From: Paraburkholderia sp. FT54
GTDB lineage: Bacteria > Pseudomonadota > Gammaproteobacteria > Burkholderiales > Burkholderiaceae
NCBI RefSeq assembly: GCF_031585635.1
Contig: NZ_CP134195.1
Coordinates: forward strand, 3,844,001 to 3,908,000
Length of the DNA: 64,000 bases
Direction: 5' to 3'
Every line of letters starts with the position of its first letter. Within the stretch, counting starts at the first letter, position 1. Under the pieces are notes generated by a model. It was not told the origin of the DNA. It made no database searches and was given only the letters and a program-made list of their open reading frames with translations. This document shows positions 41,673 through 51,160 of this stretch, piece after piece. Both the position numbers and the translations under genes were made by a program.

Positions 41673-42566
41673 ATGAACACGTCCAACACTCCCTCCCAAG
41701 GCGACTGGCGCATCGACCGCGAGCGCGCCGTCGCCCTGTTCGGCCCGCACGCGCATGACTGGCCGATCGAAATCGTCGAGGAAACCGGCTCGACCAACGC
41801 CGACCTGATGACGCGCGTCAAAGCGCTGCCGCGCAAGGCTGGCGCGCTGCCGCGGCCGATCGTGCGGGTGGCGTATCTGCAAACCGCCGGGCGTGGCCGC
41901 CGTGGGCGTCCGTGGTATGCGGAGCCGGGCAATGCGCTGCTGTTTTCGGTCGCCTGCGTGCTGCCCCGTCCGCTCGAGGGGCTCGCGGGCCTGAGTCTCG
42001 CGGTGGGCGTCGCGCTGGTCGACGGGCTGCGCTCGCTGCCCGTCGCCGGCCCCGGCCAGATCGCGTTGAAGTGGCCGAACGACGTCCTGCTCGAAGGCGA
42101 CAAGCTGGCCGGCATCCTGATCGAAACCGCGTGGAACACCGACGACGCCAGCGCAGTGGTGATCGGCATCGGCACCAACGTGAAGGGCGCGGATGAACTC
42201 GCGGCCAAAGTCGGCGCGCTGAACGCCGGCGTGCCGCCGCAGGCGCGCGGCACCATGCCGACCGCGCTGCAGCGTGCGCTGCCCAACGCCAATCTCACCG
42301 ACACGCTCGCCGCCGAGCTGAACGCGCTCGAACCGGCGTTGCAGCGCTTCGGCGCTGAAGGCTTCGCGCCGTTCCAGGCGCGCTGGAACGCCGTGCACGC
42401 CTACGCAGGCCGCGAAGTCGTGTTGCTGGAGCAAGGCGAAGAACAGATGCGCGGCGTGGCGGCGGGCGTCGACGAGCGCGGCCAGTTGCTGCTCGACACC
42501 GCAAACGGCCGAGAGATCGTGGCGACCGGCGACGTCTCGCTGCGTCTGGCCGACGGTGCCGCATGA
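41673..42566 (+). CDS. birA: Biotin-[acetyl-CoA-carboxylase] ligase
   Basis: Attaches biotin to acetyl-CoA carboxylase in the cytoplasm. The 297-residue product has the BPL/LplA catalytic domain with [14 protein letters not shown], the biotin-AMP loop [15 protein letters not shown] (with the GRGRxGR pattern), [20 protein letters not shown] and the C-terminal SH3-like domain. There is no N-terminal helix-turn-helix, so this is a monofunctional class I ligase, not a repressor like E. coli BirA. A TACAAT sits at 41660-41665, only seven bases before the ATG, so a leaderless mRNA is possible. Overlaps coaX by four bases. Confidence 0.94.
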   Translation: MNTSNTPSQGDWRIDRERAVALFGPHAHDWPIEIVEETGSTNADLMTRVKALPRKAGALPRPIVRVAYLQTAGRGRRGRPWYAEPGNALLFSVACVLPRPLEGLAGLSLAVGVALVDGLRSLPVAGPGQIALKWPNDVLLEGDKLAGILIETAWNTDDASAVVIGIGTNVKGADELAAKVGALNAGVPPQARGTMPTALQRALPNANLTDTLAAELNALEPALQRFGAEGFAPFQARWNAVHAYAGREVVLLEQGEEQMRGVAAGVDERGQLLLDTANGREIVATGDVSLRLADGAA

Positions 42567-43375
42567 CGAGCGGCGCGCCCTGGTTGTTGATCGACGCGGG
42601 CAATAGCCGCATCAAGTGGGCGCTGGTGCAGGCGGACGGCTCGCAGATCGCGGCCGGCGCGCTGACCCACGGCGGCGCGGACCAGCCGGACTGGTCGAAC
42701 TTGCCGACGCCCGGTGGCGCATGGTTGTCGAATGTGGCGGGCGAAAACGTCGCGGCGCGGATGGCCGCGTTGCTCGACGCGCGCTGGCCGCAACTGCCGC
42801 TCACGACGATCCGCGCCCGCGCGCAGCAATGCGGCGTGACCAACAGCTACACCACGCCGCATGCGCTCGGCAGCGACCGCTGGGCCGGCATGATCGGCGC
42901 ACACGCGGCGTTTCCTGGCGAGCATCTGCTGCTTGCGACGTTCGGCACGGCGACCACGCTCGAAGCATTGCGTGCGGATGGCTGCTTTGTCGGCGGTCTG
43001 ATCGCGCCGGGCTGGAGCTTGATGATGCGCTCGCTTGGCGAGCACACGGCGCAACTGCCGACGCTCGACGCCCACGCGGCGCGCGGTCTGCTCGACGGCA
43101 GTCCTCCGGATGCGGCGCGCCGCGGCCCGTTCTTCGCAACGGATACGCCGCGCTCCTTGTCCGCCGGTTGTACGTTGGCGCAAGCGGGCTTGATCGAACG
43201 CATGTGGCGCGATCTGCAGGATGAGTGGCAGGTGCCGGTGCGCCTCGTGGTCAGCGGCGGCGCCGTGGACCAGGTGGCGAGCGTGCTGAAAGTGCCGCAT
43301 ACTCGCCACGATTCGCTCGTGCTGTCCGGTCTTGCGCTGATTGCTGCCGAGCGCGTCGTGGAACGCGGCAACTGA
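42563..43375 (+). CDS. coaX: Type III pantothenate kinase
   Basis: Phosphorylates pantothenate, the first step of coenzyme A synthesis, in the cytoplasm. The 270-residue product has the ATP-binding motif [15 protein letters not shown] with Asp11, [20 protein letters not shown] with the catalytic aspartate in [21 protein letters not shown] and [14 protein letters not shown]. Length matches the CoaX family. It overlaps birA by ATGA, so the two are translationally coupled, and is followed 53 bases later by a small membrane protein gene. Identification is firm. Confidence 0.95.
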   Translation: MTSGAPWLLIDAGNSRIKWALVQADGSQIAAGALTHGGADQPDWSNLPTPGGAWLSNVAGENVAARMAALLDARWPQLPLTTIRARAQQCGVTNSYTTPHALGSDRWAGMIGAHAAFPGEHLLLATFGTATTLEALRADGCFVGGLIAPGWSLMMRSLGEHTAQLPTLDAHAARGLLDGSPPDAARRGPFFATDTPRSLSAGCTLAQAGLIERMWRDLQDEWQVPVRLVVSGGAVDQVASVLKVPHTRHDSLVLSGLALIAAERVVERGN

Positions 43376-43428
43376 ATCGCGGCCATAGAAATAACGGCGG
43401 CTCAACTTCTGGACGGGGAAAACCAACA

Positions 43429-43668
43429 ATGCTGCGCTGGCTGATCGCCATTCTGTTTCTTGCCAATATGTTGGCATTCATCGCGGTGCGCGGCGTATTC
43501 GGCCCGACGCCCACAGCCGGCGGACGCGAGCCCAACCATCTGAACCGCCAGGTTCATCAAGAGTGGTTGAAGGTGCAGCCGGTCACGGCGGCAGAGGCTG
43601 CCGATCAGGCAGTGGTGGGTGGGCCGGCGCCGACGGCGCCGATCGCGGCGTCTGCCCTGTCGCAGTAA
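43429..43668 (+). CDS. Small single-pass membrane protein, unknown function
   Basis: A 79-residue protein with one N-terminal hydrophobic segment (MLRWLIAILFLANMLAFIAV) and a periplasmic Pro/Ala-rich tail (REPNHLNRQVHQEWLKVQPV). The start at 43429 follows GGACGGGGAAAACC. It is placed after coaX; in some betaproteobacteria this position has a longer SPOR-domain gene, so this may be a shortened relative, which is inference. No domain is recognised. Confidence 0.7.
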   Translation: MLRWLIAILFLANMLAFIAVRGVFGPTPTAGGREPNHLNRQVHQEWLKVQPVTAAEAADQAVVGGPAPTAPIAASALSQ

Positions 43669-43756
43669 CGCAAGCCGTCACGCAACGAGCGGATCGATTT
43701 CGCGGCGGACGGCGCGAGACGCGAAGTCGGTGCGCCGCTCACGCGGCAGTTGACCT

Positions 43757-44239
43757 TTAGCCCTGTGTTCGAACTTTCTTCAATAGTGCGGTAGTCGAGC
43801 GGTCGTGCTCGAAGGGAATCGCCAACGCCTTACCGCCCCAGCTTCGCACGATGCCCGACTCGGGCAACACGTCCATGTCGTAGTCGCCGCCCTTGACGAG
43901 CACGTCCGGCCGAACCGCCGAAATCAACTCGACGGGCGTCTTCTCGCCGAAGCACACCACGTAATCGACGCTTTCAAGCGCCGCCAGCAGGGCCATTCGG
44001 TCAGCCTCGTTATTGATGGGCCGGTCGTCGCCTTTGCCGAGCATGCGTACCGACGCATCGCTATTCACGCCGACGATCAGGCAAGCGCCCAAAGCCTTGG
44101 CATCCGCGAGATAAGTCACATGCCCGCGGTGCAGGATATCGAACACTCCGTTGGTAAACACGACCGGCGCGCTCAGCGAAGGACGCAGCGTCGCCAGTGC
44201 ATCGCGCGTCAGAATCTTGCGTTCAAAAATGGCAGCCAT
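43757..44239 (-). CDS. rfaE2: D-glycero-beta-D-manno-heptose 1-phosphate adenylyltransferase
   Basis: Makes ADP-heptose precursor for the lipopolysaccharide core in the cytoplasm. The 160-residue protein is the stand-alone adenylyltransferase half of HldE. It shows FTNGVFDILHRGHVTYLADA with the HxGH motif at 37-40, GVNSDASVRMLGKGDDRPIN and FGEKTPVELISAVRPDVLVK, ending in the STTALLKKV motif. The kinase half is not in the window, as is common in Burkholderia relatives where hldA and hldC are separate genes. Confidence 0.94.
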   Translation of the reverse strand: MAAIFERKILTRDALATLRPSLSAPVVFTNGVFDILHRGHVTYLADAKALGACLIVGVNSDASVRMLGKGDDRPINNEADRMALLAALESVDYVVCFGEKTPVELISAVRPDVLVKGGDYDMDVLPESGIVRSWGGKALAIPFEHDRSTTALLKKVRTQG

Positions 44240-44299
44240 GGAGGAACTGGAAAGGACAGGAAGGTGCCGTCACCATACACGATGGGCCGCACGAAAGAA

Positions 44300-44333
44300 A
44301 ACGGCCTGGCGCACATAAACGCGCCAGGCCGTT
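44300..44333 (-). terminator. Intrinsic terminator after the ferritin-like gene
   Basis: A 12-bp perfect stem (44301-44312 with 44321-44332), 8-base loop, with a T-rich tract (TTTCTTTC) on the minus strand. It lies 67 bases after the stop of the ferritin-like gene. Confidence 0.82.
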
Positions 44334-44399
44334 CTTAAATGTCTTCAACCCGGTTCGCGGCATGCGGCGCCGCGAACCTGTGTCACCAACTCGCGACCG

Positions 44400-45272
44400 T
44401 CAGGCCGGCTGTTCCGCCGACTTCTGATCGGCCTGCAGACGCGCGACCACTTCCTTGCGATAGCGGTTCAGTTCCTGCGCCGTGTTAAACGTGCGCTCGA
44501 ACAGAATGGACAGGTTGTGCAGAATGCGCTCGACCACTTTCTTTTCCCAGCCGTCGTCGAAACGGATTTGTTCGTCGAGCCAGCGTTCAAGCCATTCCGG
44601 ATCCGGCAGACGCGATTGAATCGTGTCGCGCGGGAACAGCGCCTGGTTCACGTGCAGGTTGGTCGGGTGCAGCGGTTTTTCCGTGCGGCGGGCCGATGCC
44701 ATCAGAACACCGATCTTCGCAAACGCGGCGCGCGCGATGTCGCCCGTTTGCGCCATCGCCTTCTTCATGTAGCGCAGATATGCGCCGCCATGACGTGCTT
44801 CGTCGCGCGAGATGGTCTCGTAGATCTGCTTGATGACCGGCTCGGTGTGCCATTCGGCTGCACGGCGATACCAGTGATTCAGGCGGATTTCGCCGCAGAA
44901 GTGAAGCATCAGCGTTTCGAGCGGCGGCGCCGGATCGAATTCGAAGCGCACGGCGTGCAGTTCCTCTTCGGTCGGGCACATTTCCGGCTTGAAGCGGCGC
45001 AGATATTCCATCAGCACCAGCGAATGCTTCTGTTCTTCGAAGAACCACACGCTCATGAACGCGGAGAAATCGCTGTCGTGATGGTTGTCACGCAGAAACA
45101 TTTCCGTGGCGGGCAACGCCGACCATTCGGTGATCGCGTTCATCTTGATCGTCGCTGCCTGCTCGTCGGTCAATAGCGATGCATCGAACTTGTCCCAAGG
45201 AATGTCTTTCTCCATGTCCCATCGAACGGATTCGAGCGATTTATAAAGTTCCGGATAAAGCATGGTGTTCAT
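44400..45272 (-). CDS. Di-iron ferritin-like / acyl-ACP desaturase-like protein
   Basis: A 290-residue all-helical protein with two di-iron ExxH motifs: Glu80 to His83 in FFEEQKHSLVL, and Glu158 to His161 in SRDEARHGGAYL. Other conserved acidic residues are Glu50 (ITEWSALPATEMFL) and Glu128 (FCGEIRLNHW). The pattern E, ExxH, E, ExxH fits the ferritin-like superfamily, near acyl-ACP desaturases and AurF-like oxygenases. The ATG at 45272 (MNTMLYPELYKSLES) follows GGTGGGACT; the upstream extension to 45383 is unlikely. It is a single-gene unit with its own terminator. It probably binds a di-iron centre and oxidises a substrate; the substrate is not known. Confidence 0.83.
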   Translation of the reverse strand: MNTMLYPELYKSLESVRWDMEKDIPWDKFDASLLTDEQAATIKMNAITEWSALPATEMFLRDNHHDSDFSAFMSVWFFEEQKHSLVLMEYLRRFKPEMCPTEEELHAVRFEFDPAPPLETLMLHFCGEIRLNHWYRRAAEWHTEPVIKQIYETISRDEARHGGAYLRYMKKAMAQTGDIARAAFAKIGVLMASARRTEKPLHPTNLHVNQALFPRDTIQSRLPDPEWLERWLDEQIRFDDGWEKKVVERILHNLSILFERTFNTAQELNRYRKEVVARLQADQKSAEQPA

Positions 45273-45835
45273 AGTCCCACCCCTGTTCTGCGCATACTGT
45301 GTGTGTCTGTCGCTGCTACGTGTAGCACTTTTGCTCACGGCGAACCGATTGCACCATTTGTGCACCGTTTGCCAGCCAAGCATTCAATTTTACGCGGTAA
45401 TCGGCCGCCCAGATGCACCTGCGGCAAAGAAGTCCAGGCGTTTGCGCATGCGCGACTGCTCCTACGTTACGCGCTGCGCGGCCAACCGTGGGTGAGGGAT
45501 ACCCTGTGCCTGAGGTCGAGCCAGTTTGCGATGAAAACCGCACCGTCCAGCCCTGAGCCGGCGTTGCCGGCGGCGAATGGAGCAAGGGCGGCTGGATTGG
45601 TAGTTTTCAACGCACGCCCAAAAGCCAAATAAAGCTTACACAATGATAGCACGCTGACTTGTCTGAACCTGCCCCGTAGCAGTCGCAATTACAGTGCCTG
45701 GCTGACCTTGCGCAAGAAAACGCCCAGTTCGCGAAGTGTGGCGGACGATCGGGGTCAAAACCATGACAGACGGCGTACTTGCCTTTCTGTGCAGCGCCAA
45801 CACCCGAGTCACGCCACCGCGTTTCATTCCTGCCT
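45273..45835. other. Long intergenic region between the ferritin-like gene and phaM
   Basis: At 563 bases, the longest gap in the window. It holds a short inverted repeat TGCAC-N5-GTGCA at 45349..45363 upstream of the ferritin-like gene, and AT-richer sequence near 45625-45650. Several ORFs of 60-80 codons are present on both strands but have no recognisable motif or ribosome site; I annotate none. Confidence 0.5.
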
Positions 45836-46642
45836 TTAAATAGACTTTTTCGTGACTTTGGGGCCGGCGCTTGCGCCGCTCGTGCGCTTCGTGGCCGTCG
45901 TTGCCCGCTTCGCCGCCGGCCGCCTGGCCGCGGACTCCGCGTCCTCTTCCGGCGCCTGCGCCGCGTCGGCCGCCGCCTTGCCGCCGGATGCCGAAGCTCC
46001 CCCATCGTCGGGCGCAAAATCGGATGCCTCGGCACCCGCACCGGCGGCCGGCGGTTGCGTCATCGCGAACTGGGCGATCTGGTTGAACTGGGATTGCAGC
46101 AGATTCCACCACGCGGATGCGTCGAAAGGCGGCGTGGCGGGCGTCTCCTGTTCGTCGCCAGCCGGCTCGTCAGCTGACGAAGCCGTGCGCGAAGCAGCTG
46201 GCGCTGGCGCCGGGGCAGCCGCCGCCGGATGCGGCCAGCCCGTCGCCGGCGCGGGACTCGGCGCGGCGGACTCCGCCGCGGGCTGCGACATCGACGACTG
46301 CGCGAAGGCGCCGAACGCGCGCAGCGTCGCGAGCGTCGCGCGCTGCACTTCGAGCGCCTGAATCGCGGACTGCAACATGCTCAGGTTCAGCTTGAGCCAT
46401 TGCTCGACCGCGCGCATGTCGGTGATGCGCTTGTCGAGTTCCTCGACATTGGTGAGCGGCGCCATCATGTCGGACATCATCGAGAGCGAAGGTCCGAGAC
46501 CACCGCCGGCCGGTTGCGCGCCGGAAAAAGCCGAGCCGAACGGCGACAGTCGCATCATGCCCCACATGCGCTCGAGCATTTCAGCGGGCGGGAAACCAGG
46601 AAAGCCGGGAAAGGGCGGCGTGGAGCCAGGAGTATCGGTCAT
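45836..46642 (-). CDS. phaM: PHA granule regulatory protein PhaM
   Basis: A 268-residue protein matching PhaM, which binds polyhydroxybutyrate granules, PHA synthase and DNA and so distributes granules at division. It starts MTDTPGSTPPFPGFPGFPPA, then has the conserved helical domain (LTNVEELDKRITDMRAVEQW, LKLNLSMLQSAIQALEVQRA). The middle is Ala/Pro-rich low complexity, a second short helical region is WWNLLQSQFNQIAQFAM, and the C-terminus is Lys/Arg-rich (KRATTATKRTSG, PKVTKKSI), typical of the DNA-binding tail. Neighbouring enoyl-CoA hydratase is consistent with acyl-CoA/PHA metabolism but not proof of linkage. Confidence 0.9.
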   Translation of the reverse strand: MTDTPGSTPPFPGFPGFPPAEMLERMWGMMRLSPFGSAFSGAQPAGGGLGPSLSMMSDMMAPLTNVEELDKRITDMRAVEQWLKLNLSMLQSAIQALEVQRATLATLRAFGAFAQSSMSQPAAESAAPSPAPATGWPHPAAAAPAPAPAASRTASSADEPAGDEQETPATPPFDASAWWNLLQSQFNQIAQFAMTQPPAAGAGAEASDFAPDDGGASASGGKAAADAAQAPEEDAESAARRPAAKRATTATKRTSGASAGPKVTKKSI

Positions 46643-46724
46643 GCTAGTCGCCTCGCTGCGTAAAATGAGGAAGGGGCGCCGTCCCGCGCGCGTCTGTTTC
46701 GATCATACCGTGCGGCAGGCGGCC

Positions 46725-47612
46725 TCATGAGCGCTTGTCGCCTGTGGCGCCGCCGTTCGACGGCTGACCGCGCCACGGGTCGGCGCCGCCGAAATCCGGC
46801 GCGCGCCGTTCGCGCAGCGAGTTCACGCCTTCGCGCACATCCGGTCCGGCAAAGCCCATGAATTCCAGCGCGAGCGACGTATCGAACGCCGGCCCCGCCG
46901 AGCGCAGCCAGTTGTTCAATGCGTACTTGGTCCAGCGAATCGCCGTTTGCGAGCCGTTGGCCAGCTTCTGCGCGACCTCGAATGCTTTGGGCAGCAGATC
47001 GTTTTCGTCGACGGCGAGCGAGACGAGGCCAATGCGTTCTGCCTCCTCGCCGCTCACCGGCTCGCACAGCATCAGGTAATACTTGGCTTTCGCCATGCCG
47101 CACAGCAATGGCCAGACGATCGCCGCGTGATCGCCCGCGGCCACGCCCAGACGCGTATGCCCGTCGATGATGCGCGCCGTCTTCGTCGCGATCGAGATGT
47201 CGGCGAGAAGCCCCGCTACAAGCCCGGCTCCCACGGCCGGTCCGTGCATGGCCGACACGACAGGCTTGCTGCAATTGATCACGTTGTAGACGAGATCGCG
47301 CGCCTCGCGCCATACGCGCGCGCGCACGTCGAAATCAGTGGCCATGTCTTCGACGAGTTGCAGGTCGCCGCCGGCGGAAAAGCCTTTGCCTTCGCCGCGA
47401 ATGATCGCCACACGCGTGTCGGGATCGCGATCGATGTCGCGCCAGATCTCGGCGAGTTCGAAGTGCATGCGCGCATTGGCGGTGGCGAGCCCACTCTTGT
47501 TGGCGCCCTCGCCGCTCATCACGACTTCGAGCACGCCGTGCGGATGGCGATGCAACTGGAGCGACTGGTAGTGCGTGTAAAACGCGTCGTTACGGTGTGG
47601 TGCCTGAGACAT
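46725..47612 (-). CDS. Enoyl-CoA hydratase/isomerase family protein
   Basis: A 295-residue crotonase-fold protein. It has [20 protein letters not shown] (oxyanion-hole strand), [40 protein letters not shown] and [20 protein letters not shown], all typical. The catalytic glutamate of classic hydratases is not obvious; the GDHA segment may serve instead, so the exact reaction (hydration, isomerisation or other) is open. The ATG at 47612 (MSQAPHRND) is preferred over one three codons upstream. It lies 48 bases after a LivK-like binding-protein gene in the same direction and probably belongs to a catabolic unit. Confidence 0.87.
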   Translation of the reverse strand: MSQAPHRNDAFYTHYQSLQLHRHPHGVLEVVMSGEGANKSGLATANARMHFELAEIWRDIDRDPDTRVAIIRGEGKGFSAGGDLQLVEDMATDFDVRARVWREARDLVYNVINCSKPVVSAMHGPAVGAGLVAGLLADISIATKTARIIDGHTRLGVAAGDHAAIVWPLLCGMAKAKYYLMLCEPVSGEEAERIGLVSLAVDENDLLPKAFEVAQKLANGSQTAIRWTKYALNNWLRSAGPAFDTSLALEFMGFAGPDVREGVNSLRERRAPDFGGADPWRGQPSNGGATGDKRS

Positions 47613-47660
47613 GATGAGCAATCCGTGATCGGTGTGTCGGTTGAACCGTGCGGCGTTCGT

Positions 47661-48896
47661 TCAACGCGGCTGATAAACCCACTTCGCATTCTTGATTTCG
47701 ACCATCACACGCGCCCGTTGATCAAGCCCGAGGTGATCCGTGGCGCTCATGTTGACGACGCCATTGGTGTCCGCGAGACCGTGTGTCGCTTCGAGCGCAT
47801 CGCGCAGCGCGCGGCGAAATTCCGGCGTGCCCGGCGCGCCGCTTTTCAGCGCGACGGGCACGGCATTGCCGAGCAGCATGCCCGCGTCCCACGTGTACGA
47901 GCCGAACGCCGAGACACTGCCCGCGCCGCGCACCGCTTCGAAGCGCGCGATGTAGTCGAGCGCGAGACGTTTGGCCGGATGATCCGCCGGCAATTGCGCG
48001 GCGACCAGCACCGGACTCGCGGGCAGGAACGTGCCGTTGCAATCGGCGCCGCATACGCGCAGGAAGTCGTTATTCCCGACTCCGTGATTGTGATAGATCA
48101 CCCCTTTGTAGCCGCGCTCCCTGAGCGTTTTCGGCGGCAATGCTGCGGGCGTGCCGGCCGCGCCGACCACCACCGCATCCGGATGCGTCGCGAGAATCTT
48201 GAGGACCTGACCGGTCACGCTCGGATCGGTGCGATTGAAGCGCTCACTCGCCACCATCTCGATGTGATGCAGTTGCGCGAACTTCGCGACTTCAGTGTAG
48301 AAGGTCTCGCCGAGCGCGTCGGCCTGGCCGATAAAGGCAATGGTTTTGACGCCGTGCAGGCTGGCGTGCTCTGCAATCGCCGACGCCATCATCGCATCCG
48401 TTTGCGGCGTCTTGAAGACCCAGCGGCGTTTCGCATCCACGGGCTCAATGATTTTCGCCGACGAAGCCAGCGAGATCATCGGCGTTTGACCTTCGGCGAC
48501 CACGTCGATCATCGCTAGCGAATTCGGCGTGATCGAAGAACCGATGATCGCGTCGACGTGATTTTCGGAGATCAGTTTCTTGGTGTCCTGCACGGCCTGG
48601 GTCGTGTCGGACGCGTCGTCGAGCACGATGTATTCGACGCTCTGACCGCCGATCTGTTTGAGCAGCAATGCGACCGTATCGCGCGCGGGAATGCCGAGCG
48701 ACGCGGCCGGTCCGGTGAGCGACAACACGAGGCCGATTTTCACCTGCGCCAACGCGATGCCGGGCAATACGCCGGTCAGCGCCGCGCACAGCGCAACGGC
48801 GAGGCGCGCGAGGTGATTGCGCGAGGGCGTCAGGCGCAGGTTGTCGGATGCGCTTGCGCGCCGGGTTCCAGGTTCAAGGGATTCGATTCGCGGCAT
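47661..48896 (-). CDS. Branched-chain amino acid-type ABC substrate-binding protein (LivK-like)
   Basis: A 411-residue periplasmic binding protein of the LivK/Leu-Ile-Val family. A long signal peptide is followed by cleavage near IALAQ (about residue 51); the mature protein begins VKIGLVLSLTGPAASLGIPA. Further motifs are DDASDTTQAVQDTKKLISEN, AIIGSSITPNSLAMIDVVAE, IISLASSAKII-like (MISLASSAKIIEP) and KTIAFIGQADALGETFYTEV. No matching permease or ATPase gene is in the window, so it is an orphan receptor here. Relatives of this type often bind aromatic acids, consistent with the FAH gene upstream, though this is inference. Confidence 0.87.
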   Translation of the reverse strand: MPRIESLEPGTRRASASDNLRLTPSRNHLARLAVALCAALTGVLPGIALAQVKIGLVLSLTGPAASLGIPARDTVALLLKQIGGQSVEYIVLDDASDTTQAVQDTKKLISENHVDAIIGSSITPNSLAMIDVVAEGQTPMISLASSAKIIEPVDAKRRWVFKTPQTDAMMASAIAEHASLHGVKTIAFIGQADALGETFYTEVAKFAQLHHIEMVASERFNRTDPSVTGQVLKILATHPDAVVVGAAGTPAALPPKTLRERGYKGVIYHNHGVGNNDFLRVCGADCNGTFLPASPVLVAAQLPADHPAKRLALDYIARFEAVRGAGSVSAFGSYTWDAGMLLGNAVPVALKSGAPGTPEFRRALRDALEATHGLADTNGVVNMSATDHLGLDQRARVMVEIKNAKWVYQPR

Positions 48897-49148
48897 GCTG
48901 TCTCCTCACGTCGGTTTTTCGTTTTGATGTGCTGCCGATGTCCCGGCTCATGCCCTGCTCACGTGCCGTTCACTCGCGGCTTCGCGACGGTCCTGCGATG
49001 AACCCGCAGTCAGCCACCCCGGCCATGCCGTCGCGCCAGTCAGTGTAGCCGCGCGCACTCGCCGCGGCATCGGGCGAAACCCTTTCGGATCCGGCGCGGC
49101 ACGCTGCGAATGCGGCCGCGACGCCGCGTTTCGCACAACGTGGGTGCT

Positions 49149-50132
49149 TCAATCCAGCGGCGCGATACCCTGGTCGATCGAACCGAAAATCGACTTGCCT
49201 GCTTCGTCGAACATTTCGATCTTCACCGTATCGCCGTACTTCATGAACTCGGTTTGCGGCGCGCCATGCTCGATGGTCTCGAGGCAACGCTTCTCGGCGA
49301 TACAGCAATAGCCGCGCTTGGCGTCCTTGTTCGACACCGTGCCCGAGCCGACGATCGCGCCCGCACGCAGGTTGCGCGTCTTCGCCGCGTGCGCGATCAA
49401 CTGGCCGAAGTGAAACACCATGTCGGTGCCGGCGTCCGGCTGGCCGACTTTCCTGTTGTTCCAATGGACGATCATTGGCCGGTGCACGCGGCCTTCGCGC
49501 CAGTGTTCGCCGAGCTCGTCAGGTGTGACCGCGACCGGCGCGAACGACGTGGCCGGCTTGCTCTGGAAAAAGCCGAAGCCCTTCGCGAGTTCGGCGGGAA
49601 TCAGATTGCGCAGCGAGACGTCGTTGACGAGCGTGATCAGACGCACGCTCCTGAGCGCCTGGTCGGGCGTGACGCCCATCGGCACGTCGCCGGTGATCAC
49701 GGCGACTTCCGCTTCGAAGTCGATGCCGAATGCTTCGGACGCGCACAGCACGTCATCTTTCGGCCCGATAAAGTCGTCGCTGCCGCCCTGATACATGAGC
49801 GGATCGGTCCAGAACTCGGGCGGCATTTCCGCGCCCCGCGCGCGCCGCACCAGTTCGACATGGTTCACATACGACGAGCCGTCGGCCCACTGGAACGAAC
49901 GCGGCAGCGGCGCCATGCATTCCTTGGCGTCGAACGGGAAGGTGTTGCGCGCGCGGCCCTGGTTGAGCGCGTCGTACAGATCGTGCAGTTGCGGCGCGTA
50001 GAAGGCCCAGTCGTCGAGCACGCGCTGCAACGTGGGCGCGATCGCGTCGGCAATGGCCGCGGTGTGCAGGTCGCGCGACACGACGATCAGTTGACCGTCG
50101 CGCGTGCCGTCCTTCAGCGTGGCAAGTTTCAT
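49149..50132 (-). CDS. Fumarylacetoacetate hydrolase family protein
   Basis: A 327-residue enzyme of the FAH family, which cleaves C-C bonds in acylpyruvates from tyrosine or aromatic degradation. It starts MKLATLKDGTRDGQLIVVSR, then has PRSFQWADGSSYVNHVELVR, FWTDPLMYQGGSDDFIGPKD, the metal-binding DFEAEVAVITGDVPMGVTPD and RLITLVNDVSLRNLIPAELA, and later GTVSNKDAKRGYCCIAEKRC with the C-terminal domain end. Length matches the stand-alone bacterial enzymes often named fumarylacetoacetate hydrolase or 2-keto-4-pentenoate hydratase-like. It is divergent from an IclR regulator 128 bases away, which probably controls it. Confidence 0.88.
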   Translation of the reverse strand: MKLATLKDGTRDGQLIVVSRDLHTAAIADAIAPTLQRVLDDWAFYAPQLHDLYDALNQGRARNTFPFDAKECMAPLPRSFQWADGSSYVNHVELVRRARGAEMPPEFWTDPLMYQGGSDDFIGPKDDVLCASEAFGIDFEAEVAVITGDVPMGVTPDQALRSVRLITLVNDVSLRNLIPAELAKGFGFFQSKPATSFAPVAVTPDELGEHWREGRVHRPMIVHWNNRKVGQPDAGTDMVFHFGQLIAHAAKTRNLRAGAIVGSGTVSNKDAKRGYCCIAEKRCLETIEHGAPQTEFMKYGDTVKIEMFDEAGKSIFGSIDQGIAPLD

Positions 50133-50260
50133 AGAGGAATGAACCGTGTTGGTGACGATAGAGGGAATCTATTCTACGATGGTGAATCGGCGCGGCCCAA
50201 GTGCCCGCGATCCGGCTCATCCGTGTGTCACTTTTTGAATGCGCTGCGTGCGCCTCGCTC

Positions 50261-51160
50261 ATGCCTCCAACTGCCCGCTCCGGCGCGATCCGCACCGACG
50301 CCGACTCCGCTGAACCGCTCGACCCGCCCGAACCCGACGACGAAAGCGTCGAGAGCGGCGAGGAAAAGTTGCGCTCGGGCATCCAGTCGATCGAAGTCGG
50401 CTTCAGACTGCTCGACGTGCTGACCCATGAGCCGCGCGCCATGATGCTGCGCGATCTCGCCCAGCGTGCCGGCATGAGCCCGGCGAAGGCACACCGATAT
50501 CTCGTGAGTTTTCTGCGCCTCGGTGTGGTGTCGCAGGACCCGCTGTCGGGCCGCTACGAGCTAGGCGGTTTCGCGTTGCAATTGGGACTCGCGCGGCTGG
50601 CCCGGGTCGACGGCGTCAAGCTCGCGCGCGTCGCGCTTGCCGAATTACGCGACCGGCTCGATCTCACGGTGGGCATCGCGGTATGGGGCAATCAGGGGCC
50701 GACCATGGTGCACTGGATGGAATCGAGCCATCCGGCAAAAGCGTCGCTGAAACTCGGCGATGTGATGCCGCTGCTCAGTTCCGCCACCGGCCTGCTGTTC
50801 GCCGCGTATCTGCCGTCGAGCAAGACCGCGGCGATGCTCGAACGCGAACTGGCCGATTCGCGCCGCTCGTCACATATGGGCGGCCCGCGCACGCGCGATG
50901 AAGTCGAGCAGGTTCTCGCGCACGTACGAGAACATCAGGCCGCGCGCGTGGAAGGGATGTTGCTGCCGACCATTCACGCGTTCTGCATGCCAGTGTTCGA
51001 CTCGACCGGCGAACTGGCGCTCGGCCTCGTCGCGCTCGGTCATGAGGGCGCGTTCGATATTCGCTGGGGCGGCGAGATCGATACGGCATTGCGCGAGTGC
51101 GCGCAAAAGCTCTCATATGAACTGGGGTATAGTGCGTCGCCACGCCACGAACAGGCGTGA
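50261..51160 (+). CDS. IclR-family transcriptional regulator
   Basis: A 299-residue regulator. The N-terminal winged helix reads SIEVGFRLLDVLTHEPRAMM then LRDLAQRAGMSPAKAHRYLV. The effector domain has LTVGIAVWGNQGPTMVHWME, KLGDVMPLLSSATGLLFAAY and HEGAFDIRWGGEIDTALREC, typical of IclR. I prefer the ATG at 50261 over a GTG at 50201 because the residues between are not conserved-looking; neither has a clear ribosome site. Its target is probably the divergent FAH gene and possibly the LivK-like and enoyl-CoA hydratase genes. Confidence 0.87.
   Translation: MPPTARSGAIRTDADSAEPLDPPEPDDESVESGEEKLRSGIQSIEVGFRLLDVLTHEPRAMMLRDLAQRAGMSPAKAHRYLVSFLRLGVVSQDPLSGRYELGGFALQLGLARLARVDGVKLARVALAELRDRLDLTVGIAVWGNQGPTMVHWMESSHPAKASLKLGDVMPLLSSATGLLFAAYLPSSKTAAMLERELADSRRSSHMGGPRTRDEVEQVLAHVREHQAARVEGMLLPTIHAFCMPVFDSTGELALGLVALGHEGAFDIRWGGEIDTALRECAQKLSYELGYSASPRHEQA

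Noticed and set aside
45636..45827. 63-codon minus-strand frame just after phaM
   Set aside because: Basic, no motif, overlaps the phaM end region; not enough support.
50201..50260. GTG start of the IclR-family gene
   Set aside because: The 20 added residues look unrelated to the family; kept as an alternative only.
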